NCBI RefSeq assembly: GCF_001056295.1
Contig: NZ_JVMD01000006.1
Span: forward strand, 124,232 to 188,231
Length of the DNA stretch: 64,000 bases
Reading direction: 5' to 3'
Source of the DNA: Corynebacterium halotolerans
GTDB taxonomy: Bacteria > Actinomycetota > Actinomycetes > Mycobacteriales > Mycobacteriaceae
Both the position numbers and the translations under genes were made by a program. Of the stretch, positions 56,194 through 64,000 are shown one piece after another. Positions within the stretch are counted from its first letter, which is position 1; the number at the start of each line of letters is the position of its first letter. The notes below the pieces were generated by a model, which made no database searches, was not told the origin of the DNA, and worked only from the letters and a program-made list of their open reading frames with translations.

Positions 56194-57105
56194 GTGCGCC
56201 GCCTCGTCGCCGACGTCGACACCGGCATCGACGACATGCTGGCGCTGATCTACCTGGCCGGTCTGCACCGGGCGGGGGAGATCGAGTTGGCGGCGGTCAC
56301 CGCGACGGCGGGCAACACCACCGTCTGCCAGGCGGCGCGCAATTCCCGCTGGGTGCTGGACCTGTGCGGCTGCACGGACGTGCCGGTCGCGGCGAGTTTC
56401 GGCGCGCCCCTGAAGGTCCCGCTGACCACCACGCCCGAGACCCACGGCGAATTCGGCCTGGGTTTCGCCCGGCCGCCGTCGGTGGGCGCCTGCGACGCGT
56501 CCGGCGCCGCGCCGGGTCTGTGGAAGCGCGTGCTTGACGACGGTCCCGCCGACCTCCTGATAACCGGCCCCTTGACCACGGCCGCGCGGTACCCGGGGTT
56601 GGCCGCGGCGTTCGGGCGGATCACCGTCATGGGCGGCGCGGTCGATCATCCCGGCAACACCACGCCGACGGCCGAGTGGAATTTCTGGGTCGACCCGGAT
56701 GCGGTGGCGGCGGTGTTCGCGGAGGATTCCACGCCGCTGGTGCTCTGCCCCCTCGACGTCACCGAGACGATCATCGTCCGGCCGGAGGACGTCGGGCGGT
56801 GGGCGATCCCCGGCGAGCTGGGCGACGTGGTCGCCGACGCCCTCCGCTTCTACTTCGGGTTCCACCGCGGGCAGGGCATCGGGTACTTGGCGCAGGTCCA
56901 CGACCTTTTCGCCGCGATGGTCGCGTGCGGGACGGTGGAGACCGTCGCAAAGCCCATGACCCTGCGTGCCGTCGCCGGCGACCGTGGTGCGGTGGAGCGC
57001 GGGGAGGGGCGCGCGGTGGACGTCGTGTCGCACGTGGAGCCGTCCGACGTGCATGCCGAGTTCGAGCGCGTCCTGGCGCTGAATCCCGGGTACTTGCGGG
57101 AATAG
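56194..57105 (+). CDS. Nucleoside hydrolase (inosine/uridine type)
   Basis: A 303-residue enzyme that splits nucleosides to base and ribose. The calcium-binding start is DVDTGIDDMLAL (usually DTDPGxDD; here the spacing is kept as DVDTGIDD). TGPLTTAARYPG, MGGAVDHPGNTTPTAEWNFWVDPDA and the late HD of QVHDLFAAMVA complete the site. GTG 56194, 5 nt after purA, makes it the second gene of a purine operon. Base preference is unknown. Confidence 0.88.
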   Translation: MRRLVADVDTGIDDMLALIYLAGLHRAGEIELAAVTATAGNTTVCQAARNSRWVLDLCGCTDVPVAASFGAPLKVPLTTTPETHGEFGLGFARPPSVGACDASGAAPGLWKRVLDDGPADLLITGPLTTAARYPGLAAAFGRITVMGGAVDHPGNTTPTAEWNFWVDPDAVAAVFAEDSTPLVLCPLDVTETIIVRPEDVGRWAIPGELGDVVADALRFYFGFHRGQGIGYLAQVHDLFAAMVACGTVETVAKPMTLRAVAGDRGAVERGEGRAVDVVSHVEPSDVHAEFERVLALNPGYLRE

Positions 57106-57142
57106 TATTTTCAGGGGCAAATGGAAAGTCTATGGTTCGGCC

Positions 57143-57781
57143 ATGGACACCATGAGCGACATCAAGCACGGAAATGGCCGGTTCGCGGTCGCGGTCGTCC
57201 CCATCGCGGCCGCATTGCTGCTGGCCGGCTGCGGAAACGGGGAATCGGCCCCCGTCACCGAAACGCAGACCGAAACCAAGACCGAGACCGAAACCGGCAC
57301 GGCGACCGAGATCGACACCGTGACCGAAAGCGAAGGCGACGCCACTTTCACCCTGCCGACCGACCCGCCCGGCGACGTCTGTCCGCCCGGCGACCTCATC
57401 CCCTCGATCGAGCGAGTCGAAGGCGCGGCGGGTTCGCAGTACATCCACATCGCCCTGAATTACCGCGGGGACAGCCAGTGTTTCCTGCGCGGATTCCCCG
57501 GGGTCAGCGCCGTCGACGGCGCGGGCAACCAGGTCGGCGAAGCGGCCGGGCGGAATGAGGAGCCGGCTCGGGAGGCGATGGTGACGCCGTCGAGGCCCGC
57601 CAGGTTCACCCTCCGGCTGTCTCGCGTCGAGGCGGAATCCGGGTGCAAGACGGCCGATGCCCAGGGTCTGCGCATCTACCCGCCGGGCTCCCGCGAGGCG
57701 CTGGAGACGATCAGCCACCAGATGAAGATCTGCGTGGATCCGCCGACGGTGATGCTGTGGGCGGGGTCGGTGATGGGCTGA
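57143..57781 (+). CDS. DUF4232-like lipoprotein
   Basis: A 212-residue lipoprotein: signal VAVVPIAAALLLAGC with Cys about residue 30, then a Thr/Glu-rich linker of repeated ETxTET, then a domain with conserved cysteines (DVCPPGD, SQCFLRGFPGVSAVD, ESGCKTAD, KICVDPP) that fits DUF4232, a domain common in actinobacterial surface proteins. Role unknown. It ends 45 bp before purT. Confidence 0.75.
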   Translation: MDTMSDIKHGNGRFAVAVVPIAAALLLAGCGNGESAPVTETQTETKTETETGTATEIDTVTESEGDATFTLPTDPPGDVCPPGDLIPSIERVEGAAGSQYIHIALNYRGDSQCFLRGFPGVSAVDGAGNQVGEAAGRNEEPAREAMVTPSRPARFTLRLSRVEAESGCKTADAQGLRIYPPGSREALETISHQMKICVDPPTVMLWAGSVMG

Positions 57782-57826
57782 CCGTAGGATGGGGGTCGTA
57801 ACGCCGCGATGCCACGAGGAGATCCC

Positions 57827-59038
57827 ATGTTCACCCCCACTTCCACCGGCACCCCGTACACGGGTGGCGCAACGCGAGTGCTGCTGCTCGGTTCCGGAGA
57901 GCTGGGCAAGGAGGTGGCCATCGCGTTCCAGCGCCTCGGCGTCGAAGTGCACGCCGCCGACCGGTACGCCCACGCCCCGGCGCACCAGGTCGCGCATTTC
58001 TGGCATGAGCTGGACATGACCGACGGGCAGGCCGTCAAGGACCTCGTCGCCGAGGTGCGCCCGCACTTCATCGTCCCGGAGATCGAGGCGCTGGCCACCG
58101 ACGCGCTGGTGGAGCTCGAGGACGCCGGCGACGTCACCGTCATCCCGACCGCCCGCGCCGCGCAGCTGACCATGAACCGCGAGGGCATCCGCCGCCTGGC
58201 CGCCGAGGAGATCGGCTTGCCGACGTCGCGTTACCGCTTCGCGTCCACCCGCGAGGAATTCCTCGACGCGGTCGACGAAGTCGGGCTGCCGTGCGTCGTC
58301 AAGCCCGTGATGAGCTCGTCCGGCAAGGGCCAGTCCACCGTCCGCGCCGCCGCCGACGTCCTCGCCGCGTGGGAACACGCGATGAGCGGCGGCCGGGTGT
58401 CGTCGGGCCGCGTCATCGTGGAGGGTTTCGTCGATTTCGACTACGAGATCACGCTGCTCACCGTCCGCTCCATCGATCCCGCGACGGGGGAGCCGGCGAC
58501 GTGGTTCTGCGAGCCCATCGGCCATCGCCAGGTCGACGGCGATTACGTCGAGTCGTGGCAGCCGATGCCGATGTCGCAGGTCGCGCTGGACAACGCCCGT
58601 TCCGTCGCCGCCCGCATCACGGGTGCGCTGGGCGGTCGCGGCATTTTCGGCGTGGAGTTGTTCGTCCGCGGCGACGACGTGTGGTTCTCCGAGGTCAGCC
58701 CCCGCCCGCATGACACGGGGCTGGTCACCATGGGCACCCAGCGGTTCTCGGAGTTCGAGCTCCACGCGCGGGCGATCCTCGGCCTGCCCATCGACGTCAC
58801 GCTGACCACGCCGGGTGCGTCGGCCGTCGTGTACGGCAAGTGCGACGGCCCCGCACCGACGTATTCTGGGCTCGCCGAGGCGATGGCCGTGCCCGAGACG
58901 GACGTGCGCATCTTCGGCAAGCCGGAGGCCCATGACCGCCGCCGCATGGGCGTGGCGGTGTCCACCGCCGAGGACGTCGACGCCGCACGCGAGAACGCGT
59001 TCAAGGCCGCGTCGGCGCTGAGCGTCTCGGTGGATTAA
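57827..59038 (+). CDS. purT: Formate-dependent GAR transformylase
   Basis: A 403-residue ATP-grasp enzyme that formylates glycinamide ribonucleotide with formate and ATP. It starts with [36 protein letters not shown] is the ATP-grasp loop; [25 protein letters not shown] binds metal and ATP. I chose ATG 57827, which has GAGGAG 5 nt upstream, over the in-frame ATG at 57809. A folate-independent alternative to PurN. Confidence 0.93.
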   Translation: MFTPTSTGTPYTGGATRVLLLGSGELGKEVAIAFQRLGVEVHAADRYAHAPAHQVAHFWHELDMTDGQAVKDLVAEVRPHFIVPEIEALATDALVELEDAGDVTVIPTARAAQLTMNREGIRRLAAEEIGLPTSRYRFASTREEFLDAVDEVGLPCVVKPVMSSSGKGQSTVRAAADVLAAWEHAMSGGRVSSGRVIVEGFVDFDYEITLLTVRSIDPATGEPATWFCEPIGHRQVDGDYVESWQPMPMSQVALDNARSVAARITGALGGRGIFGVELFVRGDDVWFSEVSPRPHDTGLVTMGTQRFSEFELHARAILGLPIDVTLTTPGASAVVYGKCDGPAPTYSGLAEAMAVPETDVRIFGKPEAHDRRRMGVAVSTAEDVDAARENAFKAASALSVSVD

Positions 59039-59049
59039 GCGGCTGGCCA

Positions 59050-60453
59050 TCACGCCGCCCACAGAGCGTCGTCGAGCTTCTTCCTTTCCTCGTCGGCGCG
59101 TCGCCGGGCCTCCCGGGCCTCGGCGGCGATGCGGCGCTCGTTTTCGAGGATCCGCAGCCGTTTTTCGTTGTGCTCGGCCAGCGTGCGGCGCCTGCGCATC
59201 TGCCGGGCGGTGAAGTTCGTGCGGTGCGCGCCGGCGAGCGGCCCGGAGGGGACGCTGACCGCGACGAGGCCGGTGGAGCGCGACGTCCAGTATTCGGTGC
59301 CGTCTGGCTTGCGAAGAACGTCCCACATCTTCCGCGTCTTCAGGTCGTGGTGCTTCTTGCACAGGCAGTGGAGGTTCTCCGTGTCGGTCGCGCCGCCCGC
59401 CTCCGGGTTCTCGTGATCGAAGTTCTCCACGTGGTCGGCCTCGGTGCGGTGGGCCGGGCGGTCGCAACCGGGGAAGCGGCAGGTGCCGTCGCGGCCGATG
59501 ATGAACGCCTTCTGCGCGTCCGACGGCGCATAACCGCCGGTGTCGGAGTCGCCGCAGAGCCGCGCTCCGTCGGCCATGGCCACCCAGTCCTCGGCGAAGG
59601 CCCCGTCGACCCACCCGCCGGCGCCCGGCACCCAGGTGTCGCCGGTTTCCCAGCTCTTGTAGACGTTCAACGTCACCGTCACCTCGCACGTGCCCCTGGT
59701 CAAGTGGGTCAGCGCCTCCACCCGCGAGCAGCCTTCCTTCGCGCAGATCGCGTCGAGGACGGCCATCACCTCGAACGCCCTCGCCTTGTCCATCTGGGCC
59801 ATCAGCAGGTCCGTTCGCCCGCCTTCCTCGACGGTGATGAACTCTTCGGGCGGCGCGTCCGGGTCCGCATCCGGATCGGGCGCATCCGTGTGATCCGGGT
59901 CGATGTCGCGGGGCCGGGCCAGGGGCTCGATCCGCTCGATGACATCCTGGACCCGATTGTGAAGCGCCCGCCACCCCTTCAACGCCTGCCCGTCGCGCTT
60001 GGGCAGGACCAGCGGAAGCAGGCGGTCCTCCAGCTCGGCGAGAATCTCGTCGGGTGCGGTCAGCGTGCAGCCGGCGAGCACCCGCAGATGGGAAAACGGC
60101 AGGTGGCCTCGGTTCCGCAGCACCCGCGCCAGCCGCGGGAACCTCCGCAGCATCACGCCGACGTCGACGTACGATTCCGCCACGCCCGGCGTCATGCCCA
60201 ACTGCAGCGTCACGTGGGCGAGGTGATCGGCGACGTCGGCGCTCCCGTCGGGCGGCGCGCAGGCTTCCGCGATGCGCAGATCGTCACGGTTGCGCCGGAT
60301 GCCGACGATGGACAGCGCCGTCGCGAACTCGTGCGCCCACCGGGCCGCGTCGGTCGAGCAAGCGGCGTCGTAGGCGTTGGGACGGTGGTTGGTTTCGGCT
60401 TGGTGGGTTGGTCTCGATTGACTTGGTCTCGGATCGGATGCGTGATCCCGCAT
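59050..60453 (-). CDS. HNH endonuclease with DUF222 domain
   Basis: A 467-residue protein of a type found in many copies in actinobacteria. Residues 60-340 hold the DUF222 region (VAESYVDVGVMLRRFPRLARVLRNRGHLPFSHLRVLAG). The HNH nuclease follows: CRFPGCDRPAHRTEADHVENFDH and LHCLCKKHHDLKT with its zinc cysteines. A basic coiled coil ends the protein. Biological role unknown; some relatives sit in intron- or phage-like contexts, but nothing here shows mobility. Convergent with purT. Confidence 0.88.
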   Translation of the reverse strand: MRDHASDPRPSQSRPTHQAETNHRPNAYDAACSTDAARWAHEFATALSIVGIRRNRDDLRIAEACAPPDGSADVADHLAHVTLQLGMTPGVAESYVDVGVMLRRFPRLARVLRNRGHLPFSHLRVLAGCTLTAPDEILAELEDRLLPLVLPKRDGQALKGWRALHNRVQDVIERIEPLARPRDIDPDHTDAPDPDADPDAPPEEFITVEEGGRTDLLMAQMDKARAFEVMAVLDAICAKEGCSRVEALTHLTRGTCEVTVTLNVYKSWETGDTWVPGAGGWVDGAFAEDWVAMADGARLCGDSDTGGYAPSDAQKAFIIGRDGTCRFPGCDRPAHRTEADHVENFDHENPEAGGATDTENLHCLCKKHHDLKTRKMWDVLRKPDGTEYWTSRSTGLVAVSVPSGPLAGAHRTNFTARQMRRRRTLAEHNEKRLRILENERRIAAEAREARRRADEERKKLDDALWAA

Positions 60454-60800
60454 CGCAGTTCCCCCGGTATCCGACGGCCGCCGATCGCGCCCCGCACGCG
60501 ATCTCCTCTTCGTCCGTCAGTTCGCACACTAGAACACGCACCGGATTGAGGCTGCGGAAAAAGGCCCCGGATCGCTCGAAAATCAATCCGGTGTTCGACT
60601 GGGGAAACGGAGCCCTCGCGACATCGGAAACGCCGCAAGGAATCTCACGTTGCCCGGAAATCGGACGAGGCCGAAAACCACCGCCCGGAAAAACGGCGGA
60701 ACCTGGAAAACGCCCCCGAAGAACCGGCGGAATCGAAGAACCGACGGAATCCGAATCACGCCAGGCCGTCGTCAAGCAAGCCCCGCCGCGCCCCGAAAAG
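60454..60800. other. Intergenic region with 11-bp inverted repeat
   Basis: No gene recognised in 347 bp. CACCGGATTGA (60539-60549) is inverted at 60583-60593 (TCAATCCGGTG). The rest contains many GGAAA/CGGAA motifs and lies downstream of the phosphoribosyltransferase gene and upstream of the HNH gene, both on the minus strand. Confidence 0.45.
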
Positions 60801-61304
60801 CTAGGCCTTCGGCGTCACCGGCGGCTCGGCGGACCAGGGGAAGACGATCCACTCGTCGGTGTGGCGCCAGGTGTAGTCGGGCTTGACCACGGAGACGGAC
60901 TTCTCGTACAGGACGGCGGAGCGGACCTCGGCGCCCTGCTCGGACAGCAGCTCCAGCACGAGCTTCAGGGTGCGGCCGGAATCGGCGACGTCGTCGACGA
61001 CCAGCAGCTTGCGGCCGGTGATCGCCTCGACGTCCAGCAGCGGCTCCAGCAGGATCGGGTCCGGCAGGGTCTTGTGGACGTCGGTGTAGAACTCGACGTT
61101 GATGGCGTCGGAAAGCTTCACCCCCAGCGCGTAGCTCAGGGCGCCCGCTGCGACCAGGCCGCCGCGGGCGATCGCGATGATGACCTCGGGCTCGAAGCCG
61201 TCATCCGCGATGGTCTGGGCCAGCTCGCGCGAGGCGTCGCCGAAGCCTTCCCAGGTCAGGATTTCCTTGTTCTGAACGTCCGACGAATCCGCGTGGTAAG
61301 CCAT
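60801..61304 (-). CDS. Purine-type phosphoribosyltransferase
   Basis: A 167-residue type I PRTase: IIAIARGGLVAAG near residue 45 and PRPP loop LLVVDDVADSGRTL near 98. Short relatives act on xanthine, hypoxanthine or guanine. The substrate loop does not allow a choice. It is 22 nt downstream of the fprA-like gene on the same strand. Confidence 0.87.
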   Translation of the reverse strand: MAYHADSSDVQNKEILTWEGFGDASRELAQTIADDGFEPEVIIAIARGGLVAAGALSYALGVKLSDAINVEFYTDVHKTLPDPILLEPLLDVEAITGRKLLVVDDVADSGRTLKLVLELLSEQGAEVRSAVLYEKSVSVVKPDYTWRHTDEWIVFPWSAEPPVTPKA

Positions 61305-61326
61305 GAGACAACTTTAGCGGCCCGCG

Positions 61327-62706
61327 TCAGCGCGCGGCGAGCACGGCGCTCCCGCTGCGCGAATGGCGCACCATGTCGGCCCATTCGACGATCTTCTTGC
61401 GCTCGCGGCCCACGGCGGCGCCGGCCGCGCGTTCGGCGGCGTCGAGGGCGTGCCACCCCTCCCACGTGGTCCATTCGATGCCGCGTTCCGCCAGGAACGC
61501 GTCGACCGCGCTTTCCGACGGGTCGGCCGCCGCATCGAGCAGCCCGCCGGCCCAATCGGCCAGGAGGTTCGCGACGACCTCGTTGGCGTCGCCCTTGGTG
61601 TTGCCGATCAGCCCGACGGGTCCGCGGCGCACCCACCCGGTCGTGTACAGGCCTGGGGCGCCGTCGACGCGGCCGCCGTCGTTGGGGATGACGGCCCGGC
61701 GCTCGTCGAAGGGCACGCCGGGGACGGCGTCGGAACGGTAGCCGACGGCGCGGTAGACGGCGCCGACCGGCCAGTCGGTGAACGTGCCGGTGCCGCGGAC
61801 GCCGCCCTCGCCGTCGAGTTCGGTGCGCTCGGTGCGGATGGCGGTGACGCGGCCGTCGTCGCCGAGCAGCGCGACGGGGGATTCGAAGAAGTGGATGTGC
61901 AGCTCGTGCGGGGCGCCCTTCGGCTCGCGGATGGCGTAGTCCTCCAGGATCGAGCACACCTGGTCCACGATCTTCGACTCTCGGCGGGCGGCCTCGGATG
62001 CGGCGTCGTAGGCGATGTCCCGCGGGTCGACGATGACCTCGATGGTCGGGGAGTGGTCGAGCTCCTTCAGCTCCAGCGGGGTGAACTTCGCCTGCGCCGG
62101 CCCGCGGCGGCCGAAGACGTGGATGGTGCGGGCGGCGTTGGCGGACAGGGCGTCGTGGACGTTGTCGGCGATCTCGGTGGGCAGCAGCTCATCGGCGGTT
62201 TTCGCCAGGATGCGGGCGACGTCCAGGCCGACGTTGCCCACGCCGACGACGGCGACTGCCTCGGCGGAGAGGTCCCACGACCGGGCGAACTCCGGATGTG
62301 AGTCGTAGAAGCCCACGAACTCGCCGGCCCCGTGGTGGCCGTCGAGATCCGCGCCGGGGACGTCCAGGTCGCGGTCGCCGGTGGCGCCGGTGGCGAAGAC
62401 GATGGCGTCGTAAAGCCCCCGGAGTTCCCCGACGGTGACGTCGCGCCCGACGTCCACGTTGCCCAGGAGCCGGACCTCGGGCTTGTCCAGCACGCGGTGC
62501 AGGCTCTTGACGATGCCCTTGATGCGCGGATGGTCGGGGGCCACGCCGTAGCGGATCAGGCCGAACGGCGCGGGCAGGCGTTCGATGAGGTCGATGGACA
62601 CGGGGTGGCCGGATTTGATCAGCGCGTCGGCGGCGTAGATGCCGGCGGGGCCGGAGCCGACGACGGCGACGCGCAGGGGACGGGATTCGGGTGCGGGAAT
62701 GGTCAT
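61327..62706 (-). CDS. fprA: Ferredoxin-NADP reductase, FprA/adrenodoxin-reductase type
   Basis: A 459-residue flavoenzyme. FAD loop VAVVGSGPAGIYAADAL at the N-terminus, FGLIRYGVAPDHPRIKG, NADPH loop VVGVGNVGLDVARIL, VFGRRGPAQAKFTPLELKEL and C-terminal TTGWVRRGPVGLIGNTKGDA are all typical. It reduces ferredoxin with NADPH. Divergent from a TSUP transporter and the start of cysI, it probably supplies electrons to sulfite reductase, as fpr2 does beside the cys genes of C. glutamicum. Confidence 0.9.
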   Translation of the reverse strand: MTIPAPESRPLRVAVVGSGPAGIYAADALIKSGHPVSIDLIERLPAPFGLIRYGVAPDHPRIKGIVKSLHRVLDKPEVRLLGNVDVGRDVTVGELRGLYDAIVFATGATGDRDLDVPGADLDGHHGAGEFVGFYDSHPEFARSWDLSAEAVAVVGVGNVGLDVARILAKTADELLPTEIADNVHDALSANAARTIHVFGRRGPAQAKFTPLELKELDHSPTIEVIVDPRDIAYDAASEAARRESKIVDQVCSILEDYAIREPKGAPHELHIHFFESPVALLGDDGRVTAIRTERTELDGEGGVRGTGTFTDWPVGAVYRAVGYRSDAVPGVPFDERRAVIPNDGGRVDGAPGLYTTGWVRRGPVGLIGNTKGDANEVVANLLADWAGGLLDAAADPSESAVDAFLAERGIEWTTWEGWHALDAAERAAGAAVGRERKKIVEWADMVRHSRSGSAVLAAR

Positions 62707-62805
62707 GGGTGCCGATCGTGGCCAATCGGCGCGGGAAACGCGGGGTTCGATTCACCGTGACACGAACCCCGCGCCGAACAGACCGGCCTGTCTAGTGTTC
62801 GGTCC

Positions 62806-63708
62806 ATGGAAAGAATCGCACTGTTCGCGTTGATCGGCCTCGGGGCCCAATTGGTCGACGGCACGCTCGGCATGGCCTTCGGCGTGACGGCGACGACGCT
62901 GTTCATGATGACCGGCACCGGCGCCGCCGCGGCGTCGGCCGTCGTGCACGTGGTGGAGGTCGGCACGACGCTGGCCTCCGGCGCGTCGCACTGGCGGTTC
63001 GGCAACGTCGACTGGGGCCGCGTACTGCGGCTCGGCGCGCCGGGCGCCGCCGGCGCCTTCATCGGCGCCACCTTCCTGTCCGGACTCGACGGCGACACGG
63101 CCAAGCCCGTGACCTCCACGATCCTGCTGCTGCTCGGCCTGTGGGTGCTCATCCGCTTCGCCTTCCTGCCCGGCCGCCCCAATGCCGCGGCCAAGCGGTG
63201 GGGATGGGCGAAGCTGGGCCCGTTGGGCCTGGTCGGAGGGCTTCTCGACGCCACGGGCGGCGGGGGTTGGGGTCCGGTGACCACCTCGACGCTCATGAGC
63301 GCCGAGGCCGACAGTCCCCGGAAGATCATCGGCACCGTCTCCGCCGCCGAGTTCCTGGTCACCGCCGCCGCCGTGGTCGGCTTCCTGCCGCTGCTCCACC
63401 GGGAGTTCTCCGACCATGCGCTGCCGATCCTGGGGCTGCTGCTCGGCGGAATGCTGGCCGCGCCCGTGGCCGCGTTCCTGGTCGGCCGCCTGGATCCCCG
63501 GACGCTGGGCATCGTCATCGGCGGCGTGCTGGTGCTGCTCAACCTGCGGACGCTGTTCGGAACCGTCGGTCCGCTGCTCATCGGCTGGGCGGCCGTCGTC
63601 GTCGCGATCCTCCTGTGGTCGCGCCGCCACGACGCCTTGCCGTGGCGTCGTCGGCGGGTCGAGCTGGCCGCCGGCGCGCGCCCGACCGTGAAAGACCGAG
63701 CCGTCTAG
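62806..63708 (+). CDS. TSUP (TauE/SafE) family transporter
   Basis: A 300-residue membrane protein with about eight helices and two TauE/SafE repeats (GLGAQLVDGTLGMAFGVTATTLF and GLVGGLLDATGGGGWGPVTTSTLM). TSUP proteins carry sulfite, sulfate or organic sulfonates. Location before cysI suggests sulfate or sulfite transport, like CysZ of C. glutamicum. TCTAGT before the ATG may be a -10 box of a nearly leaderless message. Confidence 0.87.
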   Translation: MERIALFALIGLGAQLVDGTLGMAFGVTATTLFMMTGTGAAAASAVVHVVEVGTTLASGASHWRFGNVDWGRVLRLGAPGAAGAFIGATFLSGLDGDTAKPVTSTILLLLGLWVLIRFAFLPGRPNAAAKRWGWAKLGPLGLVGGLLDATGGGGWGPVTTSTLMSAEADSPRKIIGTVSAAEFLVTAAAVVGFLPLLHREFSDHALPILGLLLGGMLAAPVAAFLVGRLDPRTLGIVIGGVLVLLNLRTLFGTVGPLLIGWAAVVVAILLWSRRHDALPWRRRRVELAAGARPTVKDRAV

Positions 63709-63750
63709 AAAAGCCGTCCACCCGATTTACACACCCACGAAAGCGAACCC

Positions 63751-64000
63751 ATGACCACAGCCACGACCACCCGCCGCACCCGGGCGAAGAAGCCCGAGGG
63801 CCAATGGCTCATCGACGGCCGCGAGCCGCTCAACGACGACGAACGCATCAAACGGGAGGACGCCGGCCTGGCCGTGCAGCGCCGCGTCCGCGAGGTCTAC
63901 GCCAAGCAGGGCTTCGACTCCATTCCCGCGGAGGACCTCGCGCCCCGCTTCAAGTGGATCGGCCTGTACACCCAGCGCAAGCAGGACCTGGGCGGAGAGC
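63751..64000 (+). CDS. cysI: Sulfite reductase (ferredoxin type), 5' part
   Basis: The first 83 residues of a gene running off the window: MTTATTTRRTRAKKPEGQWLIDG, then FDSIPAEDLAPRFKWIGLYTQRKQDLGGE. This is the N-terminal signature of actinobacterial ferredoxin-dependent sulfite/nitrite reductases. With fprA and a TSUP protein next to it, assimilatory sulfite reductase (sulfite to sulfide) is the best choice; nitrite reductase is the alternative. The siroheme and Fe-S cysteines lie outside the window. Confidence 0.85.
   Translation, partial: MTTATTTRRTRAKKPEGQWLIDGREPLNDDERIKREDAGLAVQRRVREVYAKQGFDSIPAEDLAPRFKWIGLYTQRKQDLGGE

Noticed and set aside
56771..59974. A 1067-codon minus-strand open frame across the nucleoside hydrolase, lipoprotein and purT genes
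   Set aside because: It crosses three well-supported plus-strand genes and has no recognisable domain apart from a shadow of the HNH gene.

Overview
The window is chromosomal DNA of a high-GC actinobacterium (roughly 70% GC outside one island). It is most probably a Corynebacterium. The gene blocks dnaK-grpE-dnaJ-hspR, clpB, class I fructose-bisphosphate aldolase, pyrE, purA and an fprA/cysI sulfur region are corynebacterial neighbours. SigH-type and HspR-type control sites lie where they do in that genus, and many genes look leaderless. A complete polyhydroxyalkanoate (PHA) gene set is unusual for the genus. Species cannot be fixed from the sequence alone.

Layout, left to right. (1) 1-2105: the end of an osmoprotectant-type ABC importer (two permeases and a Tat lipoprotein binding protein). 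(2) 2408-9393: UDP-glucose dehydrogenase, a DUF4274 protein, an operon alaT-like aminotransferase / YibE-F membrane protein / AlkD-like repair protein on the minus strand, and an XRE regulator. (3) 9550-13832: a PHA storage cluster with an (R)-enoyl-CoA hydratase, class I-like PHA synthase, phasin and a possible PHA depolymerase. (4) 14065-17448: a large membrane Fe-S reductase with a repetitive C-terminal tail. (5) 17793-22174: the dnaK heat-shock operon ending with its repressor hspR, and 28998-31818 clpB under the same two signals. Between them lie a PTS EIIC-like protein, small lipoproteins, a DUF1023 hydrolase, a nitrilase, an aldolase and a globin-like flavoreductase.

(6) 31942-43447 is a lower-GC island holding a complete type I-E CRISPR-Cas system in two divergent operons: cas8e-cse2-cas7e-cas5e on the minus strand and cas6e-cas3-cas1-cas2 on the plus strand. 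A 34-repeat array starts 18 nt after cas2. The most interesting item is the 220-bp divergent promoter region. It contains two degenerate CRISPR repeats, inverted relative to the array, that keep the Cas6e hairpin and enclose a 20-nt pseudo-spacer. Fifteen of the first 16 nt of this pseudo-spacer match the cas8e promoter. The single mismatch is at position 6, a base that type I-E Cascade flips out. This looks like a crRNA-like autorepressor of the effector operon (CreR/CreA-like). Two array spacers overlap each other and imply the PAM GAC, the same three bases that flank the promoter target.

(7) 43448-64000: small lipoproteins, a short peptide gene, an SDR, a rhodanese whose catalytic Cys is Ser, and a tightly overlapping run pyrE / lysoplasmalogenase / TrmH-type methyltransferase / GH76-like hydrolase / ornithine cyclodeaminase-like / SMR exporter / DUF3151 / FUSC. 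These are followed by purA, a nucleoside hydrolase, purT, an HNH-DUF222 protein, a phosphoribosyltransferase, and a sulfur block (fprA-like reductase, TSUP transporter, start of cysI).
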